A DNA stretch of 64,000 nt from Rhodoferax sp. (GTDB taxonomy: Bacteria; Pseudomonadota; Gammaproteobacteria; Burkholderiales; Burkholderiaceae_C): assembly GCF_023700745.1 (NCBI RefSeq), contig NZ_JAMPYG010000001.1, forward strand, positions 124,001 to 188,000, written 5' to 3'. Each line of letters begins with the position of its first letter. The stretch's first letter is position 1. Below, piece after piece: positions 16,366 to 25,768 of the stretch. The notes under the pieces were generated by a model. It did not search any database, was not told the origin of the DNA, and was given only the letters and a program-made list of their open reading frames with translations. The position numbers and the translations under genes were made by a program.

Positions 16366-17061
16366 TTAATCACGTTCGCCGCCAAATATGCCGAGCAGTG
16401 CCAGCAAACTCTGGAACACGTTGACGATGTCCAGATAGAGTGCCAGCGTGGCGCTGATGTAGTTGGTTTCACCGCCGTCCACAATGCGTTTCAGGTCATA
16501 CAGCATGTAGGCGCTGAAGACACCAATGGCGGCCACCGAAATGGCCATCATGCCGGCGGTCGAGCCGACGAACACATTGATGATGCCGCCCACCACGATT
16601 GCCAGTGCGCCCACAAACAGCCATTTGCCCATGCCAGAGAGGTCGCGCTTGATGACGCTGGACAGACTGGCCATGACAAAAAAGACACCGGCAGTACCTC
16701 CAAAGGCAGTCATGATCAAATCCGGACCGTTCTTGAAGCCCAGCACCATGGCGATCATGCGCGACAGCATGAGGCCCATGAAGAAGGTGAAGCCCAGCAG
16801 CACCGGCACACCGGCAGCTGAGTTTTTGGTTTTTTCGATCGCATACATGAAGCCAAACGCGCCGCCTAAAAACACCACCAAGCCCATGCCGCCGGTGAGT
16901 GATTGGGTGATGCCAGTGGCAACGCCAAGCCAGGCACCCAGGACGGTCGGGATCAGGCTCAGCGCCAGCAGCCAATAGGTGTTGCGCAGGACTTTGTTGC
17001 GCTCTTGCGCCAGGGCACCAAAGCCATGGCTACGTTCGATGGAATGGACGTTATCAGTCAT
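16366..17061 (-). CDS. Bax inhibitor-1/YccA-like membrane protein
   Basis: A 231-residue BI-1 family protein with seven membrane helices from about residue 25 on. Family motifs are LRNTYWLLALSLIPTVLGAW, then FLGGAFGFMYAIEKTKNS and, near the end, YMLYDLKRIVDGGETNYISA, followed by ALYLDIVNVFQSLLALLGI. In Escherichia coli YccA interacts with the FtsH protease and limits SecY degradation; the same role here is inference. The frame is open to 17205, but the ATG at 17061 with AAGGA upstream gives the usual N-terminus MTDNVHSIERS. Upstream, 185 bp separate it from the divergent GlcG-like gene; nothing else was recognised there. Confidence 0.88.
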   Translation of the reverse strand: MTDNVHSIERSHGFGALAQERNKVLRNTYWLLALSLIPTVLGAWLGVATGITQSLTGGMGLVVFLGGAFGFMYAIEKTKNSAAGVPVLLGFTFFMGLMLSRMIAMVLGFKNGPDLIMTAFGGTAGVFFVMASLSSVIKRDLSGMGKWLFVGALAIVVGGIINVFVGSTAGMMAISVAAIGVFSAYMLYDLKRIVDGGETNYISATLALYLDIVNVFQSLLALLGIFGGERD

Positions 17062-17246
17062 GGTCAAGTTCCTTACTTGGTTACTGTTAAAACAATAGTG
17101 GCGGATTTTAGGGGGCAAGCTTCTTTTCAAGAAACCTGTATCGAACGGGATGCCTACTTTTCGTGAGGATACTTTAACCTGTAACACAGGCAAATCAGTG
17201 GTCAAGCCGCGTTATGCTTGCTGAACTTTTATATAGGTAAAACGCC

Positions 17247-17657
17247 ATGAAGACCAAACCTGCGCTTGAACTTTCAGATGTCAAACGTATTGCCGCTGCA
17301 GCCGAAGCCGAAGCACTCGATAACCATTGGGCAGTGACCATTGCCATAGTCGATGACGGTGGCCATTTGTTGTGGCTGCAACGTCTGGATGGCTCAGCAG
17401 CCTTGTCCGCGCACATTGCTCCAGCCAAGGCGCATACGGCTGCGCTGGGTCGCCGCGAAAGCAAAGGCTACGAAGATATGATCAATGGCGGCAGAAGTTC
17501 TTTTCTGAGCGTGCCAGCCATTTCAGGCATGCTCGAAGGCGGCGTGCCAATCATGAAAGATGGTGTTTGCCTTGGTGCTGTCGGGGTCAGTGGCGTCAAG
17601 TCCATCGAAGACGCCCAAATTGCCCGCGCCGGCATTGCCGCACTGGGACTGGATTAA
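17247..17657 (+). CDS. GlcG/HbpS-family haem-degrading-like protein
   Basis: A 136-residue single-domain protein of the GlcG/PduO-C/HbpS family. Motifs are the opening helix VKRIAAAAEAEALDNHW, VTIAIVDDGGHLLWLQRLDG, the helix AHIAPAKAHTAAL and GGVPIMKDGVCLGAVGVSG. Members bind haem or cobalamin-like tetrapyrroles or are encoded with glycolate oxidase; the role here is unknown. No glc genes are in view. It is convergent with the TonB-like gene and their stop codons overlap inside a TTAA, so one terminator region must serve both. The ATG is preceded by TAGGTAAAACGCC, a modest ribosome-binding site. Confidence 0.8.
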   Translation: MKTKPALELSDVKRIAAAAEAEALDNHWAVTIAIVDDGGHLLWLQRLDGSAALSAHIAPAKAHTAALGRRESKGYEDMINGGRSSFLSVPAISGMLEGGVPIMKDGVCLGAVGVSGVKSIEDAQIARAGIAALGLD

Positions 17658-18364
17658 TTCAGCGTAAAGTTGATCGGCACGTTGAACCACATGTCCTGTG
17701 CCATGCCGTCTCGCCGGCCTGGCACATAGCGCCAGCCCATGACGGCACGCAGGGCCGCCTGGTCCAGCCGAGCGTAACCGCTGGATTGCTGAATGTCGCC
17801 TTGTTGCGCGATGCCATCCTTGCTGATGAGCACCCGGATCACTACCTTGCCCTGTTCGCCCAACCTGTGGCTGATGGCCGGATAGCTCGGTGCCGGGTTG
17901 TTTAAATAATCTGCATGGCTGGATGGCAAGACCGTTGCCGCTGATGTTGCCGCAGAAGTGGGTGTGGCCATGTCAGGTATCGCGCTTCCCGCATGCGTGA
18001 CGGGCAGAGCGCCTGGGGCGCTGGTTTCGGCACTGAGTTCCATACCTGGCGTTGTCAAAGGGCTTGGGGTTGACGACGTTACTTCAGTTGCTCCAGTCAT
18101 TGCGGACTTGGATCGTATTGGCGCTGCTATCCGGGTCGATGCCTGCATCTTGCTTGAATTCTGCTTTTGAGGGCTGGCTGGTAGCAGGCTGGATGTGACT
18201 GGCGGCCGGGCGGGCAAGGCATTGGATGCTAGATTGAAGCGTAAGGGTGGGGCGTTCGATGCATGGAGATCAGGTACTGTCTGGAGCCATCCAAGCAGCG
18301 CCAGATGGCCACCGAGTACGCTCAAGACCAGACAGACAATGCGCCACAAAACTGTATTCTCCAA
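17654..18364 (-). CDS. TonB-like energy transducer
   Basis: A 236-residue TonB-family protein. One membrane helix lies near residues 8-28, then a low-complexity periplasmic spacer of about 115 residues rich in Ser, Thr, Ala and Pro, then the C-terminal TonB domain (about 155-236: NPAPSYPAISHRLGEQGKV, VIRVLISKDG, DQAALRAVMGWRYVPGRR). Such proteins pass proton-motive energy to outer-membrane receptors. No exbB/exbD or receptor gene is adjacent. The spacer lacks the Pro-Lys/Pro-Glu repeats of classical TonB. It starts 3 bp downstream of the ppsR stop on the same strand, which suggests co-transcription with an unrelated gene. Confidence 0.75.
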   Translation of the reverse strand: MENTVLWRIVCLVLSVLGGHLALLGWLQTVPDLHASNAPPLRFNLASNALPARPPVTSSLLPASPQKQNSSKMQASTRIAAPIRSKSAMTGATEVTSSTPSPLTTPGMELSAETSAPGALPVTHAGSAIPDMATPTSAATSAATVLPSSHADYLNNPAPSYPAISHRLGEQGKVVIRVLISKDGIAQQGDIQQSSGYARLDQAALRAVMGWRYVPGRRDGMAQDMWFNVPINFTLN

Positions 18365-18367
18365 TTT

Positions 18368-19189
18368 TTAATAGGCCATGTTCTCGATGCGCAGCTCTTG
18401 CAGAATGGTGGTTGCAATTTCTTCGATCGATTTGGTCGTGGTGGACAACCACTTGATTCCGGAACGCCGCATCATGGCTTCGGCTTCCTTGACTTCATGG
18501 CGACAGTTGTCCAGAGACGCGTATTTGGAATGCGGTCGGCGTTCGTTGCGAATTTCACACAAACGTTCAGGTTGGATGGTCAGACCAAATAGTTTTTTGT
18601 GGTGGGGCTTGAGCGCGGGCGGCAAATCCTGGCGTTCAAAATCTTCCGGAATGAGCGGGTAATTCGAGGCTTTGAGCCCGTATTGCATGGCGAGGTAGAG
18701 CGATGTGGGCGTCTTCCCGCTGCGGCTGACTCCGACCAGAATCACGTCAGAGCTGGCCAGGTCGCGATGCGACTGGCCATCATCATGGTCCAGCGAAAAG
18801 TTGATGGCATCAATGCGTGACTGGTATTTTTTGCTTTTGCTGGCATCGCTGAAACGGCCAATGCGATGGTTGGACTTGATGCCCAGCTCCTGTTCAAGCG
18901 GGTGCACGAAGGTGCCAAACATGTCCATCAGCATGCCCTGGCACCCCTCGTTGATGACCGCCATGACGTCTTCGTTGGCCAAGGTGGTGAAAACCAGTGG
19001 TTTTTTGCCCTCAAGTGCACCTGCCTGGTTGATTTGCCGCACGGCCTGATGCGCCTTGTCTACCGTATCGGTAAAGGGCAGTCGGATCCGACGAAAGTCA
19101 ACTTCAAACTGGTTCAGGATGGCATGGCCAAAGGTTTCGGCGGTAATGCCGGTGCCATCCGAGACAAAAAAAACGGTGCGATTGGGCAT
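18368..19189 (-). CDS. ppsR: PEP synthase regulatory kinase/pyrophosphorylase
   Basis: A 273-residue DUF299 protein. PpsR inactivates PEP synthase by ADP-dependent phosphorylation and reactivates it by phosphate-dependent dephosphorylation. The N-terminus RTVFFVSDGTGITAETFGHA and the nucleotide-binding loop LVGVSRSGKTPTSLYLA (near residue 150) are family hallmarks, as are NYPLIPEDF and the C-terminal KWLSTTTKSIEEIAT. It is divergent from its target ppsA with 179 bp between. On its other side the TonB-like gene follows 3 bp later. ATG at 19189. Confidence 0.93.
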   Translation of the reverse strand: MPNRTVFFVSDGTGITAETFGHAILNQFEVDFRRIRLPFTDTVDKAHQAVRQINQAGALEGKKPLVFTTLANEDVMAVINEGCQGMLMDMFGTFVHPLEQELGIKSNHRIGRFSDASKSKKYQSRIDAINFSLDHDDGQSHRDLASSDVILVGVSRSGKTPTSLYLAMQYGLKASNYPLIPEDFERQDLPPALKPHHKKLFGLTIQPERLCEIRNERRPHSKYASLDNCRHEVKEAEAMMRRSGIKWLSTTTKSIEEIATTILQELRIENMAY

Positions 19190-19264
19190 GATGGACGTGG
19201 TTGAGGATCAATTTTTGAGCGAGTCAAAGCCTACAATAATTATCCGACCAAATTCAGAGCGTTA

Positions 19265-19300
19265 AACACATCAACAAGTCAAGCAACAAACAGATGTGTT
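19265..19300. promoter_or_regulatory. inverted repeat in the ppsR/ppsA divergent region
   Basis: AACACATC and GATGTGTT form a perfect 8-bp inverted repeat with a 20-base spacer, about 70 bp upstream of ppsA. It could be an operator or an mRNA leader hairpin; no regulator is named. The rest of the 179-bp gap shows no clear -35/-10 pair. Confidence 0.3.
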
Positions 19301-19368
19301 TGCCTCAGCATGAGATGCAGTTTGATTGCACCTCATCAAGCCCGGTTTTTTAACTTCTGGAGTTTTTC

Positions 19369-21765
19369 ATGACAGCACGATTTGCAGCGACCGCCCTGGT
19401 CGTTCCATTTGAAGATTTAAGAATGACCGACGTTGATTCGGTCGGCGGCAAAAATGCCAGTTTGGGGGAAATGATCTCCAATTTGCCCACCGGAGTCAAA
19501 GTGCCCACGGGTTTTGCCACCACCGCACATGCGTTCCGCGAGTTTTTGGCTTTTGATGGCTTGACGGCCAAAATCAACGCGCGCTTGAGCACGCTTGATA
19601 CCGAGGATGTGAATGCACTGGCCATTGCCGGTGCCGAAATTCGCGCGATGATCGAGTCGCAGCCATTTCCGGCCGATCTCGAACAGGAAATCCGCAAGGC
19701 TTTCATCACCCTGAATGGAGACAACGCCAAGGCCTCTTTTGCCGTGCGTTCGTCGGCTACGGCAGAAGATCTGCCCGATGCGTCTTTTGCCGGTCAGCAG
19801 GAGACCTTCCTGAATGTGACAGGCATTGAAGAAATCCTGCATAAGATCAAGGAAGTCTTTGCCTCGCTCTATAACGACCGCGCCATCAGCTACCGCGTGC
19901 ACAAGGGCTTTGCCCACGAGCATGTGGCGTTGAGTGCGGGCATTCAACGCATGGTGCGTTCCGATCTGGGCGCTGCCGGTGTCATGTTCACCCTGGATAC
20001 CGAGTCCGGCTTTGACCAGGTGGTGTTCATCACTTCGAGTTATGGCCTGGGTGAAACGGTGGTGCAGGGTGCCGTGAATCCGGACGAGTTCTATGTCCAC
20101 AAGCCCATGCTCAAGGCCGGCAAACTGGCGTTGATCCGGCGTAATCTGGGCTCCAAATTGATCCAGATGCAATTTTCCACACCTGAAGAAAAAGCTGCAA
20201 CCGGCCATCTGGTCAAAACGACTGATGTGCCCACCGAGTTGCGCAACCGGTATTCCTTGACCGATGCCGATGTGCAAAAGCTGGCGACCTATGCCGTGGT
20301 GATTGAAGCCCATTACGGGCGCCCGATGGATATTGAATGGGGCAAGGACGGCATTGACGGCGAGTTGTATATCCTGCAGGCGCGTCCTGAAACGGTCAAG
20401 AGCCAGGCGGCTGGCAAGGTCGAACATCGCTACAAGCTGAAAGGCAAGGGCACTGTACTGGTCGAGGGACGTGCCATTGGCCAAAAAATTGGCACCGGCC
20501 CAGTGCGGGTGGTACACAACCTCAGCGAGATGGACCGTGTGCAGCCAGGCGATATTTTGGTGACCGACATGACCGATCCCAACTGGGAGCCGGTGATGAA
20601 GCGTGCCTCTGCCATTGTCACCAACCGTGGCGGACGGACCTGCCACGCGGCCATTATTGCCCGTGAGCTTGGTATTCCTGCAGTGGTGGGCTGTGGTCAT
20701 GCTGACCAGGTGCTCAAGGACGGCATGTTAGTCACAGTGAGCTGCGCAGAGGGTGATACCGGTTTCATTTACGATGGCTTGCTGGAAACCGAAGTGACCG
20801 AGGTGCAACGGGGGCAGATGCCCGAGATCGATGTCAAGATCATGATGAACGTGGGCAACCCTCAGCTCGCCTTTGATTTCTGCCAGCTGCCCAATGCCGG
20901 CGTCGGCCTGGCACGCCTGGAGTTCATCATCAACAACAATATTGGCGTGCATCCCAAGGCGATTCTGGATTACCCCAATATTGATTTGGACCTGAAAAAG
21001 GCGGTGGAATCAGTTGCCAGGGGGCATGCTTCACCGCGGGCTTTTTATGTCGATCGAGTGGCAGAAGGTGTGGCCACGATTGCTGCTGCTTTCTGGCCCA
21101 AGCCTGTGATTGTTCGCCTGTCAGACTTCAAGAGCAATGAGTATCGCAAGCTTATTGGTGGCAGCCGTTATGAGCCTGAAGAAGAAAATCCGATGCTGGG
21201 TTTCCGTGGTGCGGCACGCTACATCAGCGCTGAGTTTGGCGAGGCGTTTGCCATGGAGTGCGAAGCACTGAAGCGCGTGCGCAACGAGATGGGTTTGACT
21301 AATGTGCAGGTCATGGTGCCATTTGTGCGCACGCTGGGCCAGGCTCAGAAGGTGACAGAGTTGTTGGCTCAAAAAGGTCTAGAGCGCGGCGTGGATGGTC
21401 TCCAATTGATCATGATGTGCGAGATTCCCAGCAATGCGATTCTGGCCAAGGAGTTCTTGAAGTATTTCGACGGCTTTTCGATTGGCTCCAATGACTTGAC
21501 GCAGTTGACACTGGGGCTGGACCGTGACTCCGGTCTGGAGTTGCTGGCAAAGGATTTCGACGAGCGCGACCCAGCTGTCACGAGTTTGATCAGTCAGGTG
21601 ATCAAGGCCTGTCTGGCAGAAGGCAAATACATTGGCATTTGTGGGCAGGGGCCCAGCGATCATGCTGACTTTGCCAGCTGGTTGATGGCACAGGGTATCT
21701 CGTCGATTTCCTTGAATCCGGATACGGTGGTGGCAACTTGGCAAAATCTTGTGCAAGACAAGTAA
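19369..21765 (+). CDS. ppsA: phosphoenolpyruvate synthase
   Basis: A 798-residue PEP synthase that turns pyruvate and ATP into PEP, AMP and phosphate, starting gluconeogenesis from three-carbon acids. The N-terminal ATP-grasp part contains [15 protein letters not shown] and [20 protein letters not shown] broken here as separate motifs. The central phosphohistidine is in [20 protein letters not shown] near residue 425. The C-terminal PEP-binding barrel has [11 protein letters not shown] and [18 protein letters not shown]. Length matches the family. CTGGAG lies 6 bp before the ATG. The sodium:solute symporter gene follows after 43 bp and may be co-transcribed, linking acid uptake with gluconeogenesis. 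Confidence 0.96.
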   Translation: MTARFAATALVVPFEDLRMTDVDSVGGKNASLGEMISNLPTGVKVPTGFATTAHAFREFLAFDGLTAKINARLSTLDTEDVNALAIAGAEIRAMIESQPFPADLEQEIRKAFITLNGDNAKASFAVRSSATAEDLPDASFAGQQETFLNVTGIEEILHKIKEVFASLYNDRAISYRVHKGFAHEHVALSAGIQRMVRSDLGAAGVMFTLDTESGFDQVVFITSSYGLGETVVQGAVNPDEFYVHKPMLKAGKLALIRRNLGSKLIQMQFSTPEEKAATGHLVKTTDVPTELRNRYSLTDADVQKLATYAVVIEAHYGRPMDIEWGKDGIDGELYILQARPETVKSQAAGKVEHRYKLKGKGTVLVEGRAIGQKIGTGPVRVVHNLSEMDRVQPGDILVTDMTDPNWEPVMKRASAIVTNRGGRTCHAAIIARELGIPAVVGCGHADQVLKDGMLVTVSCAEGDTGFIYDGLLETEVTEVQRGQMPEIDVKIMMNVGNPQLAFDFCQLPNAGVGLARLEFIINNNIGVHPKAILDYPNIDLDLKKAVESVARGHASPRAFYVDRVAEGVATIAAAFWPKPVIVRLSDFKSNEYRKLIGGSRYEPEEENPMLGFRGAARYISAEFGEAFAMECEALKRVRNEMGLTNVQVMVPFVRTLGQAQKVTELLAQKGLERGVDGLQLIMMCEIPSNAILAKEFLKYFDGFSIGSNDLTQLTLGLDRDSGLELLAKDFDERDPAVTSLISQVIKACLAEGKYIGICGQGPSDHADFASWLMAQGISSISLNPDTVVATWQNLVQDK

Positions 21766-21808
21766 GCCGCTCCTGGTGTCAAGTACCTGAGGATGACTGC
21801 ATCATCTG

Positions 21809-24112
21809 ATGGCTGACGCCAAGCATTCTTCGACTCAGAGCCAGCCTGTTGCAACGCTGACGCGTTTGCATGGCTGGCTGTTGTTGGTCTGGTTTGCTGC
21901 ATCTTTTGGCATTGTTTTTTTTGCCCACGATTTGACGCTCATTGTGGCTGGCTGGCCAGTTTCCTACTGGTTTGCAGCGCAGGGGAGTGTGCTCGTTTTT
22001 ATTGGCATTGTTGCTGTTTTTGCCTGGGTAGCCAATCGCCAGGAAGGGCCTGTTCCTGAGGTACCTTCGGCAATCAAGGCCTATAACTACCGTATACACC
22101 GCCGTTTTGGCATGTTTGTGGTGCTGCTCATCATGTTCATCCTGGCCCTGACCCTGGCTGAGCAGGGTGGGTTACGGAAAATCTGGGTGGGGGCCATATT
22201 TCTCTTCGCTACGGTATTCCTGTATGCGTTGATTGGCATTTACGGTCGTACTTCCAACGCTGCGGAATATTACGTGGCGGGGCGGCGTATCCCGGCCATA
22301 TATAACGGCATGGCAGTGGCTGCTGACTGGATGAGTGCTGCCTCTTTCATCAGCATGGCGGGTGGGCTCTATCTTCAGGGCTTCTCTGGATCAGGTACCC
22401 ATGCTGGGGGACTGGTTTATGTGCTGGGCTGGACCGGTGGATTTTGTTTGTTGGCGCTATTTGTTGCGCCTTACCTGAGGCAATTGAATCTCTACACCCT
22501 GCCAGAGTATTTTGATCATCGTTTTGGTGGTCGCTGGCCCCGCATCATTGCAGCTTGGTCTGCGGTCTTGTGTTCCTTTATTTATGTTGTAGCTCAAATT
22601 TATGGCGTCGGCCTAATTACCTCCCGCCTGACTGGTGTCCAGTTTGAGATTGGCATCCTGTTGGGTTTGGGGGGGGTATTGGTTTGTTCATTTTTGGGTG
22701 GCATGCGTGCGGTCACATGGACGCAGGTCACGCAGTACGTGGTGTTGATTCTGGCATTTTTGATCCCGGTTTCCTGGCTTGCCTACAAACAGTTGGGTAA
22801 TCCGGTGGCTGCAGTTGTATATGGCCAGCAACTGCCAAAAATTACAGAACTTGAAATGCATTTGAAGAATGCACCGCAGGAGCAGCAGGTCATCGAGGAA
22901 TATTTGCGGCGCGCACGCGACTATGAGCGCAAACTTGCACAATTGCCCGGCTCTCTGGAACAGGAAAAAAGAGTTCAAAAAGAGCGCGTTCAAAGTTTGT
23001 TGCTGGCACGCGCTGAAGAGTCGGAGATTGTGGCGGCCAGACGTCTTTTAGCCGCTCTGCCGCGTGATGAAGCTGCTGCCCGTGAGCGCTGGACCCGGGC
23101 CAGACAGGAAAATATGGCGCGTGCCCAGCCTTTGGCTGGTATGCCTGCACATACCCGGCCTTTCGCTGGTGACCCAGGTGGCACACCTGATGAGCAACAG
23201 ATGTTTGATGTGTCACGCCGCAATTTTTTAGCCCTCATGTTTTGTCTCATGATTGGGACTGCCGGTTTACCGCATTTGTTGACGCGGTTTTACACCACGC
23301 GCACGGTGGCTGAAGCCAGGAATTCAGTCACCTGGTCACTGTTTTTTATTGCACTGTTGTACCTCTCTGCGCCGGCCTTGGCCGTCTTGGTGAAATATGA
23401 AGTCATGAGCCAGCTGGTGGGCATGCGCTTTGATGATTTGCCGGTCTGGATTGCGCAATGGATCAAGCTTGATCCCGCCCTGATTTCAGTAAGTGACATC
23501 AATGGTGATCGCATCCTCCAGTTTGCAGAGCTCAAACTGGGGCCTGATATCGTCATGTTGGCTACTCCTGAATTGGGCGGTCTGCCTTATGTGGTGTCGG
23601 GTTTGGTGGCTGCGGGTGGTTTGGCAGCAGCTTTGTCCACAGCGGATGGCCTGCTGCTGACTATTGGTAATGCGTTGGCCCATGATCTCTTTTATTGGAA
23701 AAATACTGACCGTGCCGGAACAGTCCGGCGTGTGATGCTGTCAAAATTTGCGCTCTTGCTGGTGGCCTTGATCGCTGCGTATGTTGCGGCTCAACGCCCG
23801 GCGGATATCTTGTTTCTGGTTTCAGCCTCTTTTTCACTGGCTGGTTCAGCCTTTGTTCCCGTCATGATTCTGGGTATTTTCTGGACTGGGGTGACGCGTT
23901 TTGCAGCTGTGGCCGGTATGTTGGCAGGTTTGTTGTTAACGCTTTATTACATGCTGATCAATATGATCCCGGTCAGAACGTTGCTGTCTTTAGAGGGCTC
24001 CGGCCTCTGGTTTGAGATAGATCCTGTCTCCGCCGGCGTCTTCGGTGTTGGTGCGGGATTGCTGGTGACAATTGTCCTGAGCTGGCTGACACGTGGCTCC
24101 GCTGCCAGATAA
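21809..24112 (+). CDS. sodium:solute symporter (VC_2705-like) with fused DUF4212-like small subunit, coiled-coil insert and EF-hand
   Basis: A 767-residue membrane protein. Residues about 15-75 (LHGWLLLVWFAASFGIVFFA, then GWPVSYWFAAQGSVLVFIGI) resemble the separate small subunit DUF4212 that normally comes just before VC_2705-type symporters. The SSS core follows from about residue 90, with AAEYYVAGRRIPAIYNGMA and ADWMSAASFISMAGG. A charged, probably coiled-coil insert of about 110 residues (about 345-455) interrupts it, and an EF-hand-like loop (DINGDRILQFAE, near 563-574) lies in a later loop. Sodium-driven uptake of acetate or other organic acids is inferred from family. It lies 43 bp after ppsA. 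Confidence 0.8.
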   Translation: MADAKHSSTQSQPVATLTRLHGWLLLVWFAASFGIVFFAHDLTLIVAGWPVSYWFAAQGSVLVFIGIVAVFAWVANRQEGPVPEVPSAIKAYNYRIHRRFGMFVVLLIMFILALTLAEQGGLRKIWVGAIFLFATVFLYALIGIYGRTSNAAEYYVAGRRIPAIYNGMAVAADWMSAASFISMAGGLYLQGFSGSGTHAGGLVYVLGWTGGFCLLALFVAPYLRQLNLYTLPEYFDHRFGGRWPRIIAAWSAVLCSFIYVVAQIYGVGLITSRLTGVQFEIGILLGLGGVLVCSFLGGMRAVTWTQVTQYVVLILAFLIPVSWLAYKQLGNPVAAVVYGQQLPKITELEMHLKNAPQEQQVIEEYLRRARDYERKLAQLPGSLEQEKRVQKERVQSLLLARAEESEIVAARRLLAALPRDEAAARERWTRARQENMARAQPLAGMPAHTRPFAGDPGGTPDEQQMFDVSRRNFLALMFCLMIGTAGLPHLLTRFYTTRTVAEARNSVTWSLFFIALLYLSAPALAVLVKYEVMSQLVGMRFDDLPVWIAQWIKLDPALISVSDINGDRILQFAELKLGPDIVMLATPELGGLPYVVSGLVAAGGLAAALSTADGLLLTIGNALAHDLFYWKNTDRAGTVRRVMLSKFALLLVALIAAYVAAQRPADILFLVSASFSLAGSAFVPVMILGIFWTGVTRFAAVAGMLAGLLLTLYYMLINMIPVRTLLSLEGSGLWFEIDPVSAGVFGVGAGLLVTIVLSWLTRGSAAR

Positions 24113-24134
24113 ACCAGGGCTGACGATAATCAGC

Positions 24135-24188
24135 TATAATTTCATGTTACCTTACCGCACCTCAATTAGACGCTGAGGGCGGTTTTTT
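24135..24188 (+). promoter_or_regulatory. candidate -10 box and leader hairpin/terminator upstream of rpsF
   Basis: TATAAT at 24135-24140 is a good -10 element without a clear -35. Just downstream, ACCGC-A-CCTCA (24154-24164) pairs with TGAGG-GCGGT (24174-24183) with a one-base bulge and is followed by six T. It may end the symporter transcript or act as an attenuator in the rpsF leader, perhaps in S6/S18 feedback; the role is inferred. Confidence 0.5.
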
Positions 24189-24221
24189 GCCTCCAAAGAG
24201 GTTTATCCAGAAGGAGTTTCA

Positions 24222-24587
24222 ATGCGTCATTATGAAATTATCCTCATGATTCATCCGGATCAGAGCGAGCAAGTTCCAGCCATGCTGGAACGTTACAAGG
24301 GCATGATTGTTGCCGGCGGTGGCAAAGTGCACCGTGTCGAGGACTGGGGCCGTCGCCAGTTGGTCTATCTGATCAACAAATTGGCTAAAGCTCATTACCT
24401 GTGCGTCAATATTGAAGCCGACCAGGCGGTCATGGCTGAACTTGAGCATGCCTTCAAGTTCAATGATGCCGTGTTGCGTCATTTGACCGTTCTGAAGAAA
24501 AAGGCTGAAACCGGCCCGTCTTCCATGATGAAGACCGTTGAGCGGGAAGATGCCCGCAAAACGCAACAAGCCGAATACCAGGCTTGA
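24222..24587 (+). CDS. rpsF: 30S ribosomal protein S6
   Basis: A 121-residue S6 protein of the small ribosomal subunit, binding with S18 to 16S r[21 protein letters not shown] opens it, and [19 protein letters not shown] with [11 protein letters not shown] are family signatures. The C-terminal tail after residue 100 is charged and not modified. AAGGAG lies eight bases before the ATG. It begins the operon rpsF-priB-rpsR-rplI; a -10 box and a hairpin with a T-run lie just upstream. Confidence 0.97.
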   Translation: MRHYEIILMIHPDQSEQVPAMLERYKGMIVAGGGKVHRVEDWGRRQLVYLINKLAKAHYLCVNIEADQAVMAELEHAFKFNDAVLRHLTVLKKKAETGPSSMMKTVEREDARKTQQAEYQA

Positions 24588-24596
24588 ATTTCCTGA

Positions 24597-24911
24597 GTGA
24601 CAACACCTGCTGAGAACGCTGTCGTTAATCAATTTGTTTTGACGGCGAAAATTGTCGAATCCAGCACCATGCGTTATACGCCCTCTGGTGTGCCGGCTTT
24701 AAATTGTCTGTTGGAGCATGCCTCTGAAGCAGTTGAAGCCAGTCAGACAAGACAAGTCAAAGCATTGCTGAAGTCTGTGTCATTTGGTTCTGTGGCCGAA
24801 CGTTTGGCTCAACAGGAAATTGGAAGCAGTTGGCTCTTCAAGGGTTTTTTGGCTTCCCCGCGTGGCACAAAGCAACTGGTGTTTCATGTTCAAGAATTTA
24901 CTCAAAGTTAA
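24597..24911 (+). CDS. priB: primosomal replication protein N (PriB)
   Basis: A 104-residue single-stranded DNA-binding protein with an OB fold, used in PriA-dependent replication restart. NQFVLTAKIVESSTMRYTPSG and GVPALNCLLEH mark the family, and IGSSWLFKGFLASPRGTKQL is the C-terminal half. It starts with GTG at 24597, nine bases after the rpsF stop. Its place between rpsF and rpsR is the usual one in beta- and gammaproteobacteria, which confirms the call despite the short, variable sequence. Confidence 0.92.
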   Translation: MTTPAENAVVNQFVLTAKIVESSTMRYTPSGVPALNCLLEHASEAVEASQTRQVKALLKSVSFGSVAERLAQQEIGSSWLFKGFLASPRGTKQLVFHVQEFTQS

Positions 24912-24938
24912 AGTTTTTTAAAAATTAAGGAGTCCATC

Positions 24939-25223
24939 ATGGCCGGACCAAAACGTTTCAATAACAAAGACAAGCGCCCCAAGCGCCCCGCACAAAATCT
25001 GCTTTTCAAACGCAAGCGCTTTTGCCGTTTCACGGTGACTGGTGTGGAAGAGATTGATTACAAGGACATCGATACCCTGCGTGATTTCATTGCTGAAAAT
25101 GGCAAGATCATCCCCGCCCGTTTGACGGGTACACGCGCTATTTTCCAGCGCCAACTCAACACGGCTATCAAGCGCGCCCGCTTTTTGGCGATGTTGCCTT
25201 ACAGCGACCAGCACAAGATCTAA
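24939..25223 (+). CDS. rpsR: 30S ribosomal protein S18
   Basis: A 94-residue S18 protein that pairs with S6 on the small subunit. Typical segments are [39 protein letters not shown] and [20 protein letters not shown], ending MLPYSDQHK. The N-terminus is lysine- and arginine-rich. AAGGAG precedes the ATG by about eight bases. It lies between priB and rplI in the ribosomal operon. Confidence 0.97.
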   Translation: MAGPKRFNNKDKRPKRPAQNLLFKRKRFCRFTVTGVEEIDYKDIDTLRDFIAENGKIIPARLTGTRAIFQRQLNTAIKRARFLAMLPYSDQHKI

Positions 25224-25234
25224 GGACCACAACC

Positions 25235-25687
25235 ATGCAAATCATTCTGCTCGACAAGGTGGTGAACCTTGGTAACCTGGGTGAAATTGTCCGTGTTAAA
25301 GACGGATATGCCCGCAACTTCCTGATCCCTTCTGGTCGCGCCCGTCGCGCCACCGAGTCTGCCAAGCAAGAGTTTGAAGCACGCCGTGCCGAACTCGAAA
25401 AAGCCGCTGCAGCCAAATTGACCGAGTGTCAGGCTATCGGTGAAAAGCTGGCCGGTTTTACCTGCAAGCTGACCCAAAAGGCAGGTGTGGATGGCCGCCT
25501 GTTTGGTTCTGTGACTAACGCTGATATTGCAGAAGAGCTGACAAAGTCAGGCTTTGCTGTCGCCAAGTCCCAAGTTCGCATGCCTAATGGGCCGATCAAG
25601 ACGGTCAGTGACAGCACGGTCAGTGTGGCGCTGCACACGGACGTGGTGGTTGACATCACCGTTTCGGTTTACGGCGAAACTGCCTGA
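25235..25687 (+). CDS. rplI: 50S ribosomal protein L9
   Basis: A 150-residue L9 protein that binds 23S rRNA near the L1 stalk. The N-terminal domain [20 protein letters not shown] with [16 protein letters not shown], the long connecting helix (about 45-75) and the C-terminal domain with [17 protein letters not shown] are all present. Length is as usual. It starts 11 bp after rpsR, ends the rpsF operon and is followed by a strong terminator. Confidence 0.97.
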   Translation: MQIILLDKVVNLGNLGEIVRVKDGYARNFLIPSGRARRATESAKQEFEARRAELEKAAAAKLTECQAIGEKLAGFTCKLTQKAGVDGRLFGSVTNADIAEELTKSGFAVAKSQVRMPNGPIKTVSDSTVSVALHTDVVVDITVSVYGETA

Positions 25688-25700
25688 TACCGGTGTATTC

Positions 25701-25739
25701 AAAAAAAACCGCCAGTGTTACCACTGGCGGTTTTTTTTT
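25701..25739. terminator. bidirectional intrinsic terminator
   Basis: An A-run, CCGCCAGTG, loop TTAC, CACTGGCGG and nine T. It serves rplI on the plus strand and, with the A-run read as T, the convergent TSUP gene. Confidence 0.93.
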
Positions 25740-25768
25740 GCTTGATTTGCCGGAATGGATGCGGGCTG

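Noticed and set aside
19417-20700. Open minus-strand frame of 427 codons inside ppsA
   Set aside because: It is an antisense shadow caused by GC-rich third positions of ppsA; no family features.
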